A stretch of 64,000 nt of DNA, from NCBI RefSeq assembly GCF_002080045.1, contig NZ_MUIN01000009.1:431119-495118 (forward strand), read 5' to 3'. Every line of letters begins with the position of its first letter. Within the stretch, counting starts at the first letter, position 1. A program made the position numbers and the translations under genes. The notes under the pieces are model-generated. The model had not been told where the DNA came from, ran no database searches, and saw only the letters and a list, made by a program, of their open reading frames with translations. This document shows, piece after piece, positions 36,217-45,324 of the stretch. The stretch comes from Pseudomonas sp. Bc-h (lineage in GTDB: Bacteria > Pseudomonadota > Gammaproteobacteria > Pseudomonadales > Pseudomonadaceae).

Positions 36217-39048
36217 TTAAACAGTGAACGCGTCTTGCAGCAGTTTTTCCTGCTGTTCGGCGTGCATCGAAGCGTAGCCACATGCAGGAGCAGCAGAAGC
36301 ATCACGGCCGGCATACTCGAGAACGAGGTTGCGGTTGTGATTGCCGATGCTACGGCGCAAGTGATGCTGGCTGCTGTACCAGGCGCCCTGGTTCATCGGC
36401 TCTTCCTGACACCAGACCACGTTGGTCAGATTGGTGTAAGGCGCGATGGCCTCCATCAGGTCGTCTTCCGGGAACGGATAAAGCTGCTCGATACGCACGA
36501 TGGCGATATCTTCGCGGCCTTCGGCACGGCGTTTTTCCAGCAGGTCGTAGTACACCTTGCCACTGCACATGACCAGACGGGTCACCTTGGCGGCATCGAG
36601 GGTGTCGATTTCCGGGATGACAGTCTGGAACGAGCCTTCGGCCAGATCTTCGAGCGTCGAGATGGCCAGCTTGTGGCGCAGCAGCGACTTGGGCGTCAGG
36701 ACCACGAGTGGTTTGCGCAGCGGACGGATCACCTGACGGCGCAACAGATGGTAGATCTGTGCCGGGGTGGTCGGTACGCAGACCTGAATGTTGTGCTCGG
36801 CGCACAGCTGCAGGTAACGCTCCAGACGTGCAGACGAGTGCTCCGGACCCTGACCTTCGTAGCCGTGAGGCAACAGCATGGTCAGACCGCACAGACGGCC
36901 CCACTTGTGCTCGCCGCTGGTGATGAACTGGTCGATCACGACCTGAGCACCGTTGGCGAAGTCACCGAACTGGGCTTCCCAGATCACCAGCGCATTTGGC
37001 GAAGTGGTCGAGTAGCCGTATTCGAATGCCAGTACCGCTTCTTCCGACAGGAACGAGTCGTACAGGTCAAAGCGAGGCTGACCGGCGTACAGGTTCTGCA
37101 GAGGAACGTAAGTAGTGGCGTCTTTCTGGTTGTGCAAAACGGCGTGACGGTGCGAGAACGTACCGCGACCGACGTCTTGCCCGGTGATACGCACCGGGTG
37201 ACCTTCGAACGCCAGCGTGGCGTAGGCCATGGTTTCTGCGTAACCCCAGTTGATCGGCAGGCCACCGGCTTGCATCTTCTGACGGTCTTCGTAGATCTTC
37301 TGGACCTGGCGCTGAACCACGAAGCCTTCCGGCAATTCCATCAGCTTGGCCGACAGTTCCTGCAGAGTCTTGAGGTCGAAACGCGTGTCATGACGAGCAG
37401 TCCAGGCGTGACCCAGGTACGGACGCCAGTCGACGAACAGTTCCTTGTTGGGCTCTTTGACCAGGCTCTTCACAACGTGCATGCCGTTGTCCAGGGCGTT
37501 GCGGTACTCGTCGACCTTGGTCTGAGCCGCTTCAGCACTGAGCGCGCCGCTGGCAGCCAATGCATCGGCATACAGCTCACGGGTGGTACGTTGCTTGGAG
37601 ATCTGCTGGTACATCAGCGGCTGGGTACCGCTTGGTTCGTCAGCTTCGTTGTGGCCGCGACGGCGGTAGCAGACCAGGTCGATCACCACGTCACGCTTGA
37701 ACTGCATGCGGTAGTCGATGGCCAGCTGGGTCACGAACATGACAGCTTCAGGGTCATCGCCATTCACATGGAGAATCGGCGCCTGAATCATCTTGGCAAC
37801 GTCGGTCGCGTACTCGGTAGAGCGCGCGTCCAGCGGGTTGCTGATGGTGAAACCGACCTGGTTGTTGATCACGATGTGGATCGTACCGCCAGTCTTGAAG
37901 CCGCGAGTCTGCGACATCTGGAAGGTTTCCAGAACCACGCCCTGACCTGCGAATGCAGCGTCGCCGTGGATGGAAATCGGCAGCACTTTTTCGCCAGTGG
38001 TGTCGTTGCGACGGTCTTGACGCGCGCGCACCGAACCCTCGACCACCGGAGACACGATCTCCAGGTGAGACGGGTTGAATGCCATCGCCAGGTGAACTTC
38101 GCCACCGGTGGTCATGACGTTGGACGAGAAGCCCTGGTGGTATTTCACGTCACCGGAGCCCAGCTCGACCTTCTTCTTGCCTTCGAACTCGTCGAACAGC
38201 TCGCGCGGGTTCTTGCCGAAGGTGTTGACCAGAACGTTCAGACGGCCACGGTGGGCCATGCCGATGACGATTTCCTTGGTGCCATAGGAACCGGAACGCT
38301 GGATCAGTTCGTCCAGCATCGGGATCAGGCTTTCGCCGCCTTCCAGACCAAAACGCTTGGTGCCCGGGTATTTGGTACCCAGGTACTTTTCCAGACCCTC
38401 AGCCGCGGTGACGCGCTCGAGCAGATGGCTCTGAATGTCGGCGGAGTATGCTGGACGGCCACGCACGCTTTCGAGGCGCTGCATGAACCAGTTGCGCTGG
38501 TTGGAATCGACGATGTGCGTGAACTCGGCGCCGATGGTGCGGCAATATGTCTTCTGCAACGCGTCGACGATTTCGCGTAGGCTCGCCTCCTCCTTGCCGA
38601 TGAACAGGTCGCCGGCACGGAAGGTGGTATCGAGGTCAGCGTCGGTCAAACCGTAATGGTTGATCGACAGGTCAGCTGGCGCAGTACGCTTCCACAAACC
38701 CAGAGGATCGAGTTGCGCACCCTGATGGCCGCGCATACGGAATGCCTGGATCAGTCGCAGAACTTCGACTTGCTTCTTCTCGTGCTCGCTGCTCACGCTA
38801 CCGGCGGACACCGGCTGGGCGCGGCGCTGGTTTTTCCCCAGCAACACAAAATGATCGCGAACCGTAGAGTGCGATACATCGGTGGCAGTGCTGCCGTCAG
38901 CGGGCAACGTCTGAAAGTAGTTGCGCCACTCTTCTGGCACAGCGTTAGGGTCGTGCAGGTAGAGCTCGTAGAGCTCTTCCACATAGGCAGCGTTACCACC
39001 GGAAAGGTGGGCGCTGTTCCACATGCGCTGCATCACGCTTTCTTGCAT
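36217..39048 (-). CDS. sucA: 2-oxoglutarate dehydrogenase E1
   Basis: 943 residues. The N-terminus MQESVMQRMWNSAHLSGGNA and length match Pseudomonas SucA. Thiamine diphosphate-binding motifs (GMAHRGRLNVLVN, GDAAFAGQGVV) lie in the middle, and the C-terminal transketolase-like domain has LLPHGYEGQGPEHSSARLER. It decarboxylates 2-oxoglutarate and passes succinyl to SucB. GAGGG precedes the start. A 290-base gap separates it from sdhB. Confidence 0.98.
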   Translation of the reverse strand: MQESVMQRMWNSAHLSGGNAAYVEELYELYLHDPNAVPEEWRNYFQTLPADGSTATDVSHSTVRDHFVLLGKNQRRAQPVSAGSVSSEHEKKQVEVLRLIQAFRMRGHQGAQLDPLGLWKRTAPADLSINHYGLTDADLDTTFRAGDLFIGKEEASLREIVDALQKTYCRTIGAEFTHIVDSNQRNWFMQRLESVRGRPAYSADIQSHLLERVTAAEGLEKYLGTKYPGTKRFGLEGGESLIPMLDELIQRSGSYGTKEIVIGMAHRGRLNVLVNTFGKNPRELFDEFEGKKKVELGSGDVKYHQGFSSNVMTTGGEVHLAMAFNPSHLEIVSPVVEGSVRARQDRRNDTTGEKVLPISIHGDAAFAGQGVVLETFQMSQTRGFKTGGTIHIVINNQVGFTISNPLDARSTEYATDVAKMIQAPILHVNGDDPEAVMFVTQLAIDYRMQFKRDVVIDLVCYRRRGHNEADEPSGTQPLMYQQISKQRTTRELYADALAASGALSAEAAQTKVDEYRNALDNGMHVVKSLVKEPNKELFVDWRPYLGHAWTARHDTRFDLKTLQELSAKLMELPEGFVVQRQVQKIYEDRQKMQAGGLPINWGYAETMAYATLAFEGHPVRITGQDVGRGTFSHRHAVLHNQKDATTYVPLQNLYAGQPRFDLYDSFLSEEAVLAFEYGYSTTSPNALVIWEAQFGDFANGAQVVIDQFITSGEHKWGRLCGLTMLLPHGYEGQGPEHSSARLERYLQLCAEHNIQVCVPTTPAQIYHLLRRQVIRPLRKPLVVLTPKSLLRHKLAISTLEDLAEGSFQTVIPEIDTLDAAKVTRLVMCSGKVYYDLLEKRRAEGREDIAIVRIEQLYPFPEDDLMEAIAPYTNLTNVVWCQEEPMNQGAWYSSQHHLRRSIGNHNRNLVLEYAGRDASAAPACGYASMHAEQQEKLLQDAFTV

Positions 39049-39241
39049 GCTTGGTCACCCTCGGTTAGGGGACACCATCGGCGTCGACACCGTCGCAAAC
39101 TTGAAAAGTCCATGTGCAGCGACTGTAACAAGCCACTTGGGATCACGCAGATAGTCCGGGTACCAGCCCGGATGCCCCTGCTGGTCTCATTTCTTCAAAA
39201 TAAGAGCCGCAGCCTCATGACTGCTGCTCAGGTTAAAACTA

Positions 39242-39265
39242 CGGCGCCGGTTGAAGCCTGCGCCG
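39242..39265 (-). terminator. Possible attenuator between sdhB and sucA
   Basis: CGGCGC (39242-39247) and GCGCCG (39260-39265) form a 6-bp GC stem with a 12-base loop. On the minus strand it is followed by TAGTTTTAAC. It lies about 75 bases after the sdhB stop, in the largest gap of the operon (39049-39338). It could reduce read-through from sdh into suc. Confidence 0.4.
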
Positions 39266-39338
39266 CAGCGTTTACGGGTACAACAGTTTCAAATGCTTCA
39301 GTACTGCAGGTGCTGCGAGTGCTACAGGTGCAACGAAC

Positions 39339-40043
39339 TCAGACACCGCTGGACAGCAACATGCTGCGAACGTGACCAATGGCCTTGGTTGGGTTCAGGC
39401 CTTTAGGGCACACGTTCACGCAGTTCATGATCCCGCGGCAGCGGAACACGCTGAACGGATCGTCCAGTGAAGCCAGACGCTCCTGGGTCTTGGTGTCACG
39501 GCTGTCAGCCAGGAAACGGTAGGCTTGCAGCAGCGCAGCTGGACCGAGGAACTTGTCCGGGTTCCACCAGAACGACGGGCAGGAAGTCGAGCAGCAAGCG
39601 CACAGGATGCACTCGTACAGACCGTCCAGCTTCTCACGTTCTTCGGGCGACTGCAGACGCTCGATGGCCGGAGCCGGCGTGTCGTTCTGCAGGAATGGCT
39701 TCACCTTCTCGTACTGCTTGTAGAAGATGCTCATATCGACGACCAGGTCACGAATCACAGGCAAACCGGGGAGCGGACGCACCACCAGCTTGTTGTTCTT
39801 GACCACGGCGGACAGCGGCGTGATGCACGCCAGGCCGTTCTTGCCGTTGATGTTCATGCCATCGGAACCGCAGACGCCTTCACGGCACGAGCGACGATAG
39901 GAGAAACCTTCGTCTTGCTCTTTGATCAGCGCGAGTACGTCCAGAACCATCAGGTCCTTGCCACCGGTATCGACTTCGAAGACCTGGGTCTTGGGTGCGG
40001 AGTCGGTGTCCGGGTTGTAACGATAAACTTCGACTTTCAACAT
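39339..40043 (-). CDS. sdhB: Succinate dehydrogenase iron-sulfur subunit
   Basis: 234 residues. Cysteines for the 2Fe-2S cluster are in SCREGVCGSDGMNINGKNG and the following LAC. Those for the 4Fe-4S and 3Fe-4S clusters are in CILCACCSTSCPSFWW and CRGIMNCVNVCPKGLNP. It passes electrons from SdhA to ubiquinone. The ATG at 40043 (MLKVEVYRYNP) has AAGG upstream; an in-frame GTG at 40052 is less likely. Confidence 0.98.
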   Translation of the reverse strand: MLKVEVYRYNPDTDSAPKTQVFEVDTGGKDLMVLDVLALIKEQDEGFSYRRSCREGVCGSDGMNINGKNGLACITPLSAVVKNNKLVVRPLPGLPVIRDLVVDMSIFYKQYEKVKPFLQNDTPAPAIERLQSPEEREKLDGLYECILCACCSTSCPSFWWNPDKFLGPAALLQAYRFLADSRDTKTQERLASLDDPFSVFRCRGIMNCVNVCPKGLNPTKAIGHVRSMLLSSGV

Positions 40044-40054
40044 AGCGGCCACCC

Positions 40055-41827
40055 TTAGTAAGTCCGAATTTTCGGTTCAAACGCCGGTACTGTCTTCGGC
40101 GCAAAGTTGACTGCACGTTTGGCAACCCGCTTTTCACCCGGGTAGTACAGGGTGTGGCACAGCCAGTTCACGTCATCGCGATCTTCGAAGTCTTCACGGG
40201 CGTGGGCGCCGCGGGACTCGGTACGGGTTTCTGCGGCGATCGCGGTCGCTTCGGCAACTTCCAGCAGGTTCTGCAACTCGAGCGCTTCGATGCGCGCGGT
40301 GTTGAAAGCCTGGGACTTGTCGTTGATCTTGACGTTGGCGATGCGCGCGCGCAGATCGGCCAGTTGCTCGATGCCTTTCTGCATGTATTCGCCGGTGCGG
40401 AACACGCCGAAGTAGTTCTGCATGCAGCTCTGCAGCTCGCGACGCAGGGACGCGACGTCTTCGCCGTCGGTACGGCCGTTCAGTGCGTTCAGGCGCGCCA
40501 GGGCAGCTTCGATATCGGCTTCGGTAGCGTCGTCGTATTCAATGCCGTCGGTCAGCGCTTTTTCAAGGTGCAGGCCGGCAGCGCGGCCGAACACCACCAG
40601 GTCGAGCAGCGAGTTGCCACCCAGACGGTTGGCACCGTGAACCGATACGCAAGCCACTTCACCTACCGCGAACAGACCCGGGATAACCTGGTCCTTGCCT
40701 TCGGCGTCCATGGTCATTGCCTGGCCATGAATGTTGGTGGCAACGCCGCCCATCATGTAGTGGCAAGTCGGAACCACAGGAACCGGCGCAACGACAGGGT
40801 CGACATGAGCGAAGGTCTTGGACAGCTCACAGATACCTGGCAGGCGGCTGTGGAGCACTTCCTCACCCAGGTGATCGAGCTTGAGCATCACGTGGTCGCC
40901 GTTCGGACCACAGCCGTTACCGGCGATGATTTCCTTGACCATGGAACGCGCAACCACGTCACGACCTGCAAGGTCCTTGGCGTTCGGCGCATAACGCTCC
41001 ATGAAACGCTCGCCGTGCTTGTTGATCAGGTAACCGCCTTCACCGCGGCAACCTTCGGTGACCAGTACACCTGCGCCGGCGATGCCAGTTGGGTGGAACT
41101 GCCACATTTCGATGTCCTGAACCGGAACACCGGCACGCAGCGCCATGCCGACACCGTCGCCGGTGTTGATCAGGGCGTTGGTAGTCGAAGCGTAGATACG
41201 CCCTGCACCACCGGTAGCCAGCACAGTGGCCTTGGCCTTGATGTACATGGTTTCGCCGGTTTCGATGCAGATCGCGATCACACCGACGAACGCGCCGTCC
41301 TGGTTCTTCACCAGATCAACTGCGTAGTACTCGTTCAGGAAGGTAGTGCCCGCTTTCAGGTTGCCCTGATAGAGGGTGTGCAGCAGTGCGTGACCGGTAC
41401 GGTCGGACGCGGCGCACGTACGTGCAGCCTGACCGCCTTTACCGAAGTCCTTGGACTGGCCACCGAACGGACGCTGGTAGATACGACCGGTCTCGGTGCG
41501 AGAAAACGGCAGACCCATGTGGTCCAGCTCGAAAACCGCGGCAGGGCCTTCCTGACACATGTATTCGATAGCGTCTTGGTCACCGATGTAGTCGGAACCC
41601 TTGACGGTATCGTACATGTGCCAGCGCCAGTCATCGTTCGGGTCGGCCGAAGCGATGGCGCAGGTGATGCCACCTTGTGCGGAAACGGTGTGGGAGCGGG
41701 TCGGGAAGACCTTGGTGACTACGGCGGTCTTGTGGCCACCCTGAGCCAGCTGCAATGCAGCGCGCATGCCTGCACCGCCGCCACCAATGATGATGGCGTC
41801 GAATGAAATGGTATTAATGTTAGCCAT
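40055..41827 (-). CDS. sdhA: Succinate dehydrogenase flavoprotein subunit
   Basis: 590 residues. The FAD motif GGGGAGMRAA lies near 15-24. H46 in TRSHTVSAQGG is the expected covalent FAD attachment residue. The RGEGGYLIN segment and the C-terminal TRTESRGAHAREDF motif are present. It oxidises succinate to fumarate. It starts 4 bases after the sdhD stop. Confidence 0.98.
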   Translation of the reverse strand: MANINTISFDAIIIGGGGAGMRAALQLAQGGHKTAVVTKVFPTRSHTVSAQGGITCAIASADPNDDWRWHMYDTVKGSDYIGDQDAIEYMCQEGPAAVFELDHMGLPFSRTETGRIYQRPFGGQSKDFGKGGQAARTCAASDRTGHALLHTLYQGNLKAGTTFLNEYYAVDLVKNQDGAFVGVIAICIETGETMYIKAKATVLATGGAGRIYASTTNALINTGDGVGMALRAGVPVQDIEMWQFHPTGIAGAGVLVTEGCRGEGGYLINKHGERFMERYAPNAKDLAGRDVVARSMVKEIIAGNGCGPNGDHVMLKLDHLGEEVLHSRLPGICELSKTFAHVDPVVAPVPVVPTCHYMMGGVATNIHGQAMTMDAEGKDQVIPGLFAVGEVACVSVHGANRLGGNSLLDLVVFGRAAGLHLEKALTDGIEYDDATEADIEAALARLNALNGRTDGEDVASLRRELQSCMQNYFGVFRTGEYMQKGIEQLADLRARIANVKINDKSQAFNTARIEALELQNLLEVAEATAIAAETRTESRGAHAREDFEDRDDVNWLCHTLYYPGEKRVAKRAVNFAPKTVPAFEPKIRTY

Positions 41828-41830
41828 GAA

Positions 41831-42199
41831 TCAGATACCCCAAAGAATCTGCACACCCCAGACGAAGTAAGCGAACATCGCAACGCCGCAGACTGCCTGG
41901 AAAAGGAAACGCACAGCGGTCGCGGACTTGCCCAGCGCCATCGGCGTCAGGTAGTCGGTCGCGATGGTCCACATGCCGACCCAGGCGTGAGCGCCAAGGG
42001 CAACGAGGGCCAGCAGACTGAAGATGCGCATTGCCGTATGGGCGAACAGACCGTGCCATTGGGCGTAGTCCATACCCGGGTTACAGACGAGGTATCCGAT
42101 CAGGAAAATGAAGTAAGCCGCGAGCACGACCGCAGAGACGCGCTGCGCCATCCAGTCATAGAGGCCCGAACGAGACAGGTTTGTGACGTTGGTTACCAT
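41831..42199 (-). CDS. sdhD: Succinate dehydrogenase membrane anchor SdhD
   Basis: 122 residues with three membrane segments. The heme-region motif HAWVGMWTIATDY is present. The ATG at 42199 has GGAG 8 bases upstream; an ATG at 42205 is too close to it. The gene overlaps the end of sdhC by 7 bases. Confidence 0.95.
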   Translation of the reverse strand: MVTNVTNLSRSGLYDWMAQRVSAVVLAAYFIFLIGYLVCNPGMDYAQWHGLFAHTAMRIFSLLALVALGAHAWVGMWTIATDYLTPMALGKSATAVRFLFQAVCGVAMFAYFVWGVQILWGI

Positions 42200-42567
42200 A
42201 TCCATACTCCCGCCAGAACGATTACCACCACGGACACGGCGATAACGATTTTGGAGCCCAGCTTGCCGCCTTCCAGCGTCTCACCGATGCCCGCATCCAT
42301 GATCAGATGACGGATGCCCGCCACCAGGTGATAAAGCAGGGCGGACAGCAGGCCCCAGATCACAAGCTTGGCCAGCGTACTGGTCAGACACGCCTTCACC
42401 GCAGCGAAGCCTTCCTCGGAGCTCAGCGACTTGTCCAATGCGTAAAGCATGATGGCAATGCCGACAAAGAGGATGACACCGGAGATACGGTGGAGAATGG
42501 ACGTGTAAGCAGTGACAGGGAGTTTGATGGTCCTTAGGTCTAGGTTTACAGGTCGTTGGCTATTCAC
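42193..42567 (-). CDS. sdhC: Succinate dehydrogenase cytochrome b556 subunit
   Basis: 124 residues with three membrane segments. The quinone-site pattern SILHRISGV is near residue 23, and the heme ligand region is HLVAGIRHLIMD. It starts at GTG 42567, since an in-frame TGA lies four codons upstream. The ribosome site is weak. First gene of sdhCDAB-sucAB-lpd-sucCD, with a promoter about 130 bases upstream. Confidence 0.95.
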   Translation of the reverse strand: MNSQRPVNLDLRTIKLPVTAYTSILHRISGVILFVGIAIMLYALDKSLSSEEGFAAVKACLTSTLAKLVIWGLLSALLYHLVAGIRHLIMDAGIGETLEGGKLGSKIVIAVSVVVIVLAGVWIW

Positions 42568-42702
42568 GGCTTTTTTTCACACTGAAGAGCCCCTAACAAT
42601 CAGGGCAAAGTTGTTGGGAAGTGCACTGGTCAGGTACCCACCACCCACGGAGTGACGACCCCCAGAAAAACAGGCCTGCAAGCCCCTGGCGGTCGGGTGC
42701 CG

Positions 42703-42731
42703 AGTATAGACAGTTAGCCAACTAATGACAA
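42703..42731 (-). promoter_or_regulatory. Sigma70-type promoter of the sdh-suc operon
   Basis: On the minus strand, TTGTCA (42731-42726), a 17-base spacer, then TATACT (42708-42703). It predicts a start near 42697 and a leader of about 130 bases before the GTG of sdhC. Confidence 0.8.
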
Positions 42732-42845
42732 CGCACCGACCCTCCCCTAATGGCTGATTGCTTTAGCTGAATAAAAGGCGTAAATGGCAGGGAAATTCGA
42801 GGAAAACAGCGGCTTAAAGCCTTCTGCCACAAGACTTTTGGCAAA

Positions 42846-42873
42846 TTGACTTTAGAATTTATCTCACTATAGT
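42846..42873 (+). promoter_or_regulatory. Sigma70-type promoter of gltA
   Basis: TTGACT (42846-42851), a 16-base spacer, then TATAGT (42868-42873). It lies about 60 bases before the gltA start and is divergent from the sdhC promoter, with about 115 bases between the two -35 boxes. Confidence 0.8.
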
Positions 42874-42931
42874 GGTGCGGGCCCTGCGTGGGGGGCCTGT
42901 CTGATGATTTGAAGCATAAATAGGAGGCCAC

Positions 42932-44221
42932 ATGGCTGACAAAAAAGCGCAGTTGATCATCGAGGGCGCTGCCCCCGTCGAGCTGCCCATTCTGACCGGC
43001 ACAGTTGGTCCCGATGTAATCGACGTACGCGGCCTGACCGCCACCGGACGCTTCACATTCGACCCAGGCTTCATGTCGACCGCCTCATGCGAATCCAAGA
43101 TTACCTACATCGATGGTGATAACGGCATTCTGCTGCATCGTGGCTACCCGATCGAGCAATTGGCCGAGCAGTCGGATTACCTGGAAACCTGCTACCTGCT
43201 GCTCAACGGCGAACTGCCGACAGCCGAGCAGAAGGCCCAATTCGTCGTCACCGTGAAGAATCACACCATGGTGCACGAACAGCTGAAGACGTTCTTCAAC
43301 GGCTTCCGTCGTGACGCCCACCCGATGGCTGTCATGTGTGGTGTTGTCGGCGCTCTCTCGGCGTTCTACCACGACTCGCTGGACATCAATAATCCGCAGC
43401 ACCGCGAGATCTCCGCAATTCGCCTCGTCGCCAAGATGCCGACCCTGGCCGCGATGGTCTACAAGTACTCCATGGGCCAGCCCATGATGTACCCGCGCAA
43501 CGACCTGAGCTACGCGGAAAACTTCCTGCACATGATGTTCAACACGCCGTGCGAGATCAAACCGATCAGCCCGACGCTGGCCAAGGCAATGGACCGGATC
43601 TTCATCCTCCACGCCGACCACGAACAGAACGCTTCGACCTCCACCGTGCGCATGGCCGGCTCTTCGGGCGCCAACCCGTTCGCCTGTATCGCTGCCGGTA
43701 TCGCTGCACTGTGGGGCCCTGCTCACGGCGGCGCCAACGAAGCCGTGCTGACCATGCTCGATGAAATCGGCGATGTCTCGAACATCGACAAATTCATCGC
43801 CAAGGCCAAGGACAAGAACGATCCATTCAAGCTCATGGGCTTCGGTCACCGCGTCTACAAGAACCGCGACCCGCGCGCCACGGTGATGAAGCAGACCTGC
43901 GATGAGGTCCTGCGCGAGCTGGGCATCACCAACGATCCGCAGCTGGAACTGGCAATGCGCCTCGAAGAGATCGCACTGACCGATCCGTACTTCATCGAGC
44001 GTTCGCTGTATCCGAACGTCGACTTCTACTCGGGCATTATCCTGAAGGCGATCGGCATTCCGACCAGCATGTTCACCGTGATCTTCGCCCTGGCTCGCAC
44101 CGTCGGCTGGATCTCGCACTGGAAAGAAATGCTCTCCAGCCCGTACAAGATCGGCCGTCCGCGCCAGCTGTACACCGGCGAAGTTTCTCGCGACATCGTT
44201 CCACTGGCCGAGCGCAAGTAA
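42932..44221 (+). CDS. gltA: Citrate synthase (type II)
   Basis: 429 residues. The catalytic residues are H265 (WGPAHGGANEA), H306 (GFGHRVYKNRDPRA) and D364 (SLYPNVDFYSG), close to E. coli H264, H305 and D362. It condenses acetyl-CoA and oxaloacetate. A perfect AGGAGG lies 5 bases before the ATG. It is divergent from sdhCDAB and ends at a strong terminator. Confidence 0.98.
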   Translation: MADKKAQLIIEGAAPVELPILTGTVGPDVIDVRGLTATGRFTFDPGFMSTASCESKITYIDGDNGILLHRGYPIEQLAEQSDYLETCYLLLNGELPTAEQKAQFVVTVKNHTMVHEQLKTFFNGFRRDAHPMAVMCGVVGALSAFYHDSLDINNPQHREISAIRLVAKMPTLAAMVYKYSMGQPMMYPRNDLSYAENFLHMMFNTPCEIKPISPTLAKAMDRIFILHADHEQNASTSTVRMAGSSGANPFACIAAGIAALWGPAHGGANEAVLTMLDEIGDVSNIDKFIAKAKDKNDPFKLMGFGHRVYKNRDPRATVMKQTCDEVLRELGITNDPQLELAMRLEEIALTDPYFIERSLYPNVDFYSGIILKAIGIPTSMFTVIFALARTVGWISHWKEMLSSPYKIGRPRQLYTGEVSRDIVPLAERK

Positions 44222-44252
44222 GTATGATCGCCAGCAAGCGACACCGATAAAG

Positions 44253-44281
44253 AAAAAGGCTGCCACTGGCAGCCTTTTTTC
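44253..44281 (+). terminator. Terminator of gltA
   Basis: AGGCTGCC (44257-44264) and GGCAGCCT (44268-44275) with an ACT loop, followed by TTTTTT and preceded by an A-run. Confidence 0.95.
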
Positions 44282-44310
44282 ATTTCAGCGGAACTGTAGG
44301 GGTCTTGCCC

Positions 44311-44916
44311 TTACTTCTCGGCACGCTCTTTCAAGGCCTTCAGCGTGTTGAAAGGTGCATCGACGACGAACTTGTTGGCCAACCAGGACGGCACACTGCC
44401 ACCCGGCTCGGTATGCACCTGATAGGTCACTTCAGTCTCGTTGGCCCCCTTGGGTACCAGCTTCCAGAAACCCTCCACCTGAGCCACACGTACAAAGCCC
44501 TTTTCTTCAGGGATGTACTTGGGCTGCCCCAGCAAATTACGCGTCAGACTGCCGTCAGCGCCTTCGACCGTAGTGATTTCAAGCACTGAATCTCGAGGTG
44601 TCACAGGCCATGGAGTATTGAACTGAGTGTAAGTCCAGGTCTTGTCGCCCTCGTGCTTGAGGATCTTCTGCGATTTACACTCATGGACCCATGCACACGC
44701 GCCCGCCACGTCCTCCTGCAAGCCCCGAAGCCTGGCAACGCTGGCCTTGATGGTGGCAACGCCTTGATAGGCCTTGTACTGCGACCCCGACACATCATTG
44801 AGGGAGACCTTGATGCCGTCTTCGTCTTTGGCGACCTTCCAGCCGTCGGCCTGTGCAGCCCCTGCGACCAGTACAGTCATACCAATGCCAAACGCAATCC
44901 GGTACAGCGAACCCAT
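44311..44916 (-). CDS. Secreted START-domain protein
   Basis: 201 residues. A signal peptide (MGSLYRIAFGIGMTVLVAGA, cleavage near QADGWK) is followed by a START/Bet v1-like lipid-binding domain with the pattern TPRDSVLEIT and GFWKLVP. Probably periplasmic, ligand unknown. It matches the gene next to gltA in PAO1 (PA1579 from memory). Confidence 0.85.
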   Translation of the reverse strand: MGSLYRIAFGIGMTVLVAGAAQADGWKVAKDEDGIKVSLNDVSGSQYKAYQGVATIKASVARLRGLQEDVAGACAWVHECKSQKILKHEGDKTWTYTQFNTPWPVTPRDSVLEITTVEGADGSLTRNLLGQPKYIPEEKGFVRVAQVEGFWKLVPKGANETEVTYQVHTEPGGSVPSWLANKFVVDAPFNTLKALKERAEK

Positions 44917-44969
44917 TGTCTTATTCCTTATTGTCTGAAGTTCTTGTCACGATCTATCCGACAGCGCAA

Positions 44970-45227
44970 TCAAGCGACTGACGTAGCCTGCTCCCACCAT
45001 CCGATGATCCGGATTGCCTCCTCGGCGCTGTCGCCACACACCTCAGGATCGGCGCCAAACCGACTGCACACCAGCGGCCGTTCCGGCTTGCCGAAAATTG
45101 CGCAGAGCATGTCGACAGAAAGATGCAGGCAACGCTCGCCCGCAGGCTTCCCCTTCGGCATGCCAGGGATCGGCGAAGAAATGGAGGGCGCGATGCAGCA
45201 TGCGCCGCAGCCCGGACGGCATTCCAT
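44970..45227 (-). CDS. YkgJ-type cysteine-cluster protein
   Basis: 85 residues with the N-terminal pattern CRPGCGACCIAPSIS and further Cys at CLHL, LCAIF and VCSRFG, typical of the CxxxCxxCC (UPF0153/YkgJ) family. It may bind zinc or an iron-sulfur cluster. Function unknown. It lies 53 bases upstream of the START gene on the same strand. Confidence 0.85.
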   Translation of the reverse strand: MECRPGCGACCIAPSISSPIPGMPKGKPAGERCLHLSVDMLCAIFGKPERPLVCSRFGADPEVCGDSAEEAIRIIGWWEQATSVA

Positions 45228-45324
45228 GGATACATTCTCTAGGAGGCGGTGGAAGATGACAGGATCTTAACCGCTAAAACGCGCGTTTGAAAATGAACGA
45301 TTCACAGCGCGATACCGGCATGCG

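Noticed and set aside
36235..38580. A plus-strand open frame of 781 codons opposite sucA
   Set aside because: Antisense shadow of a highly conserved gene.
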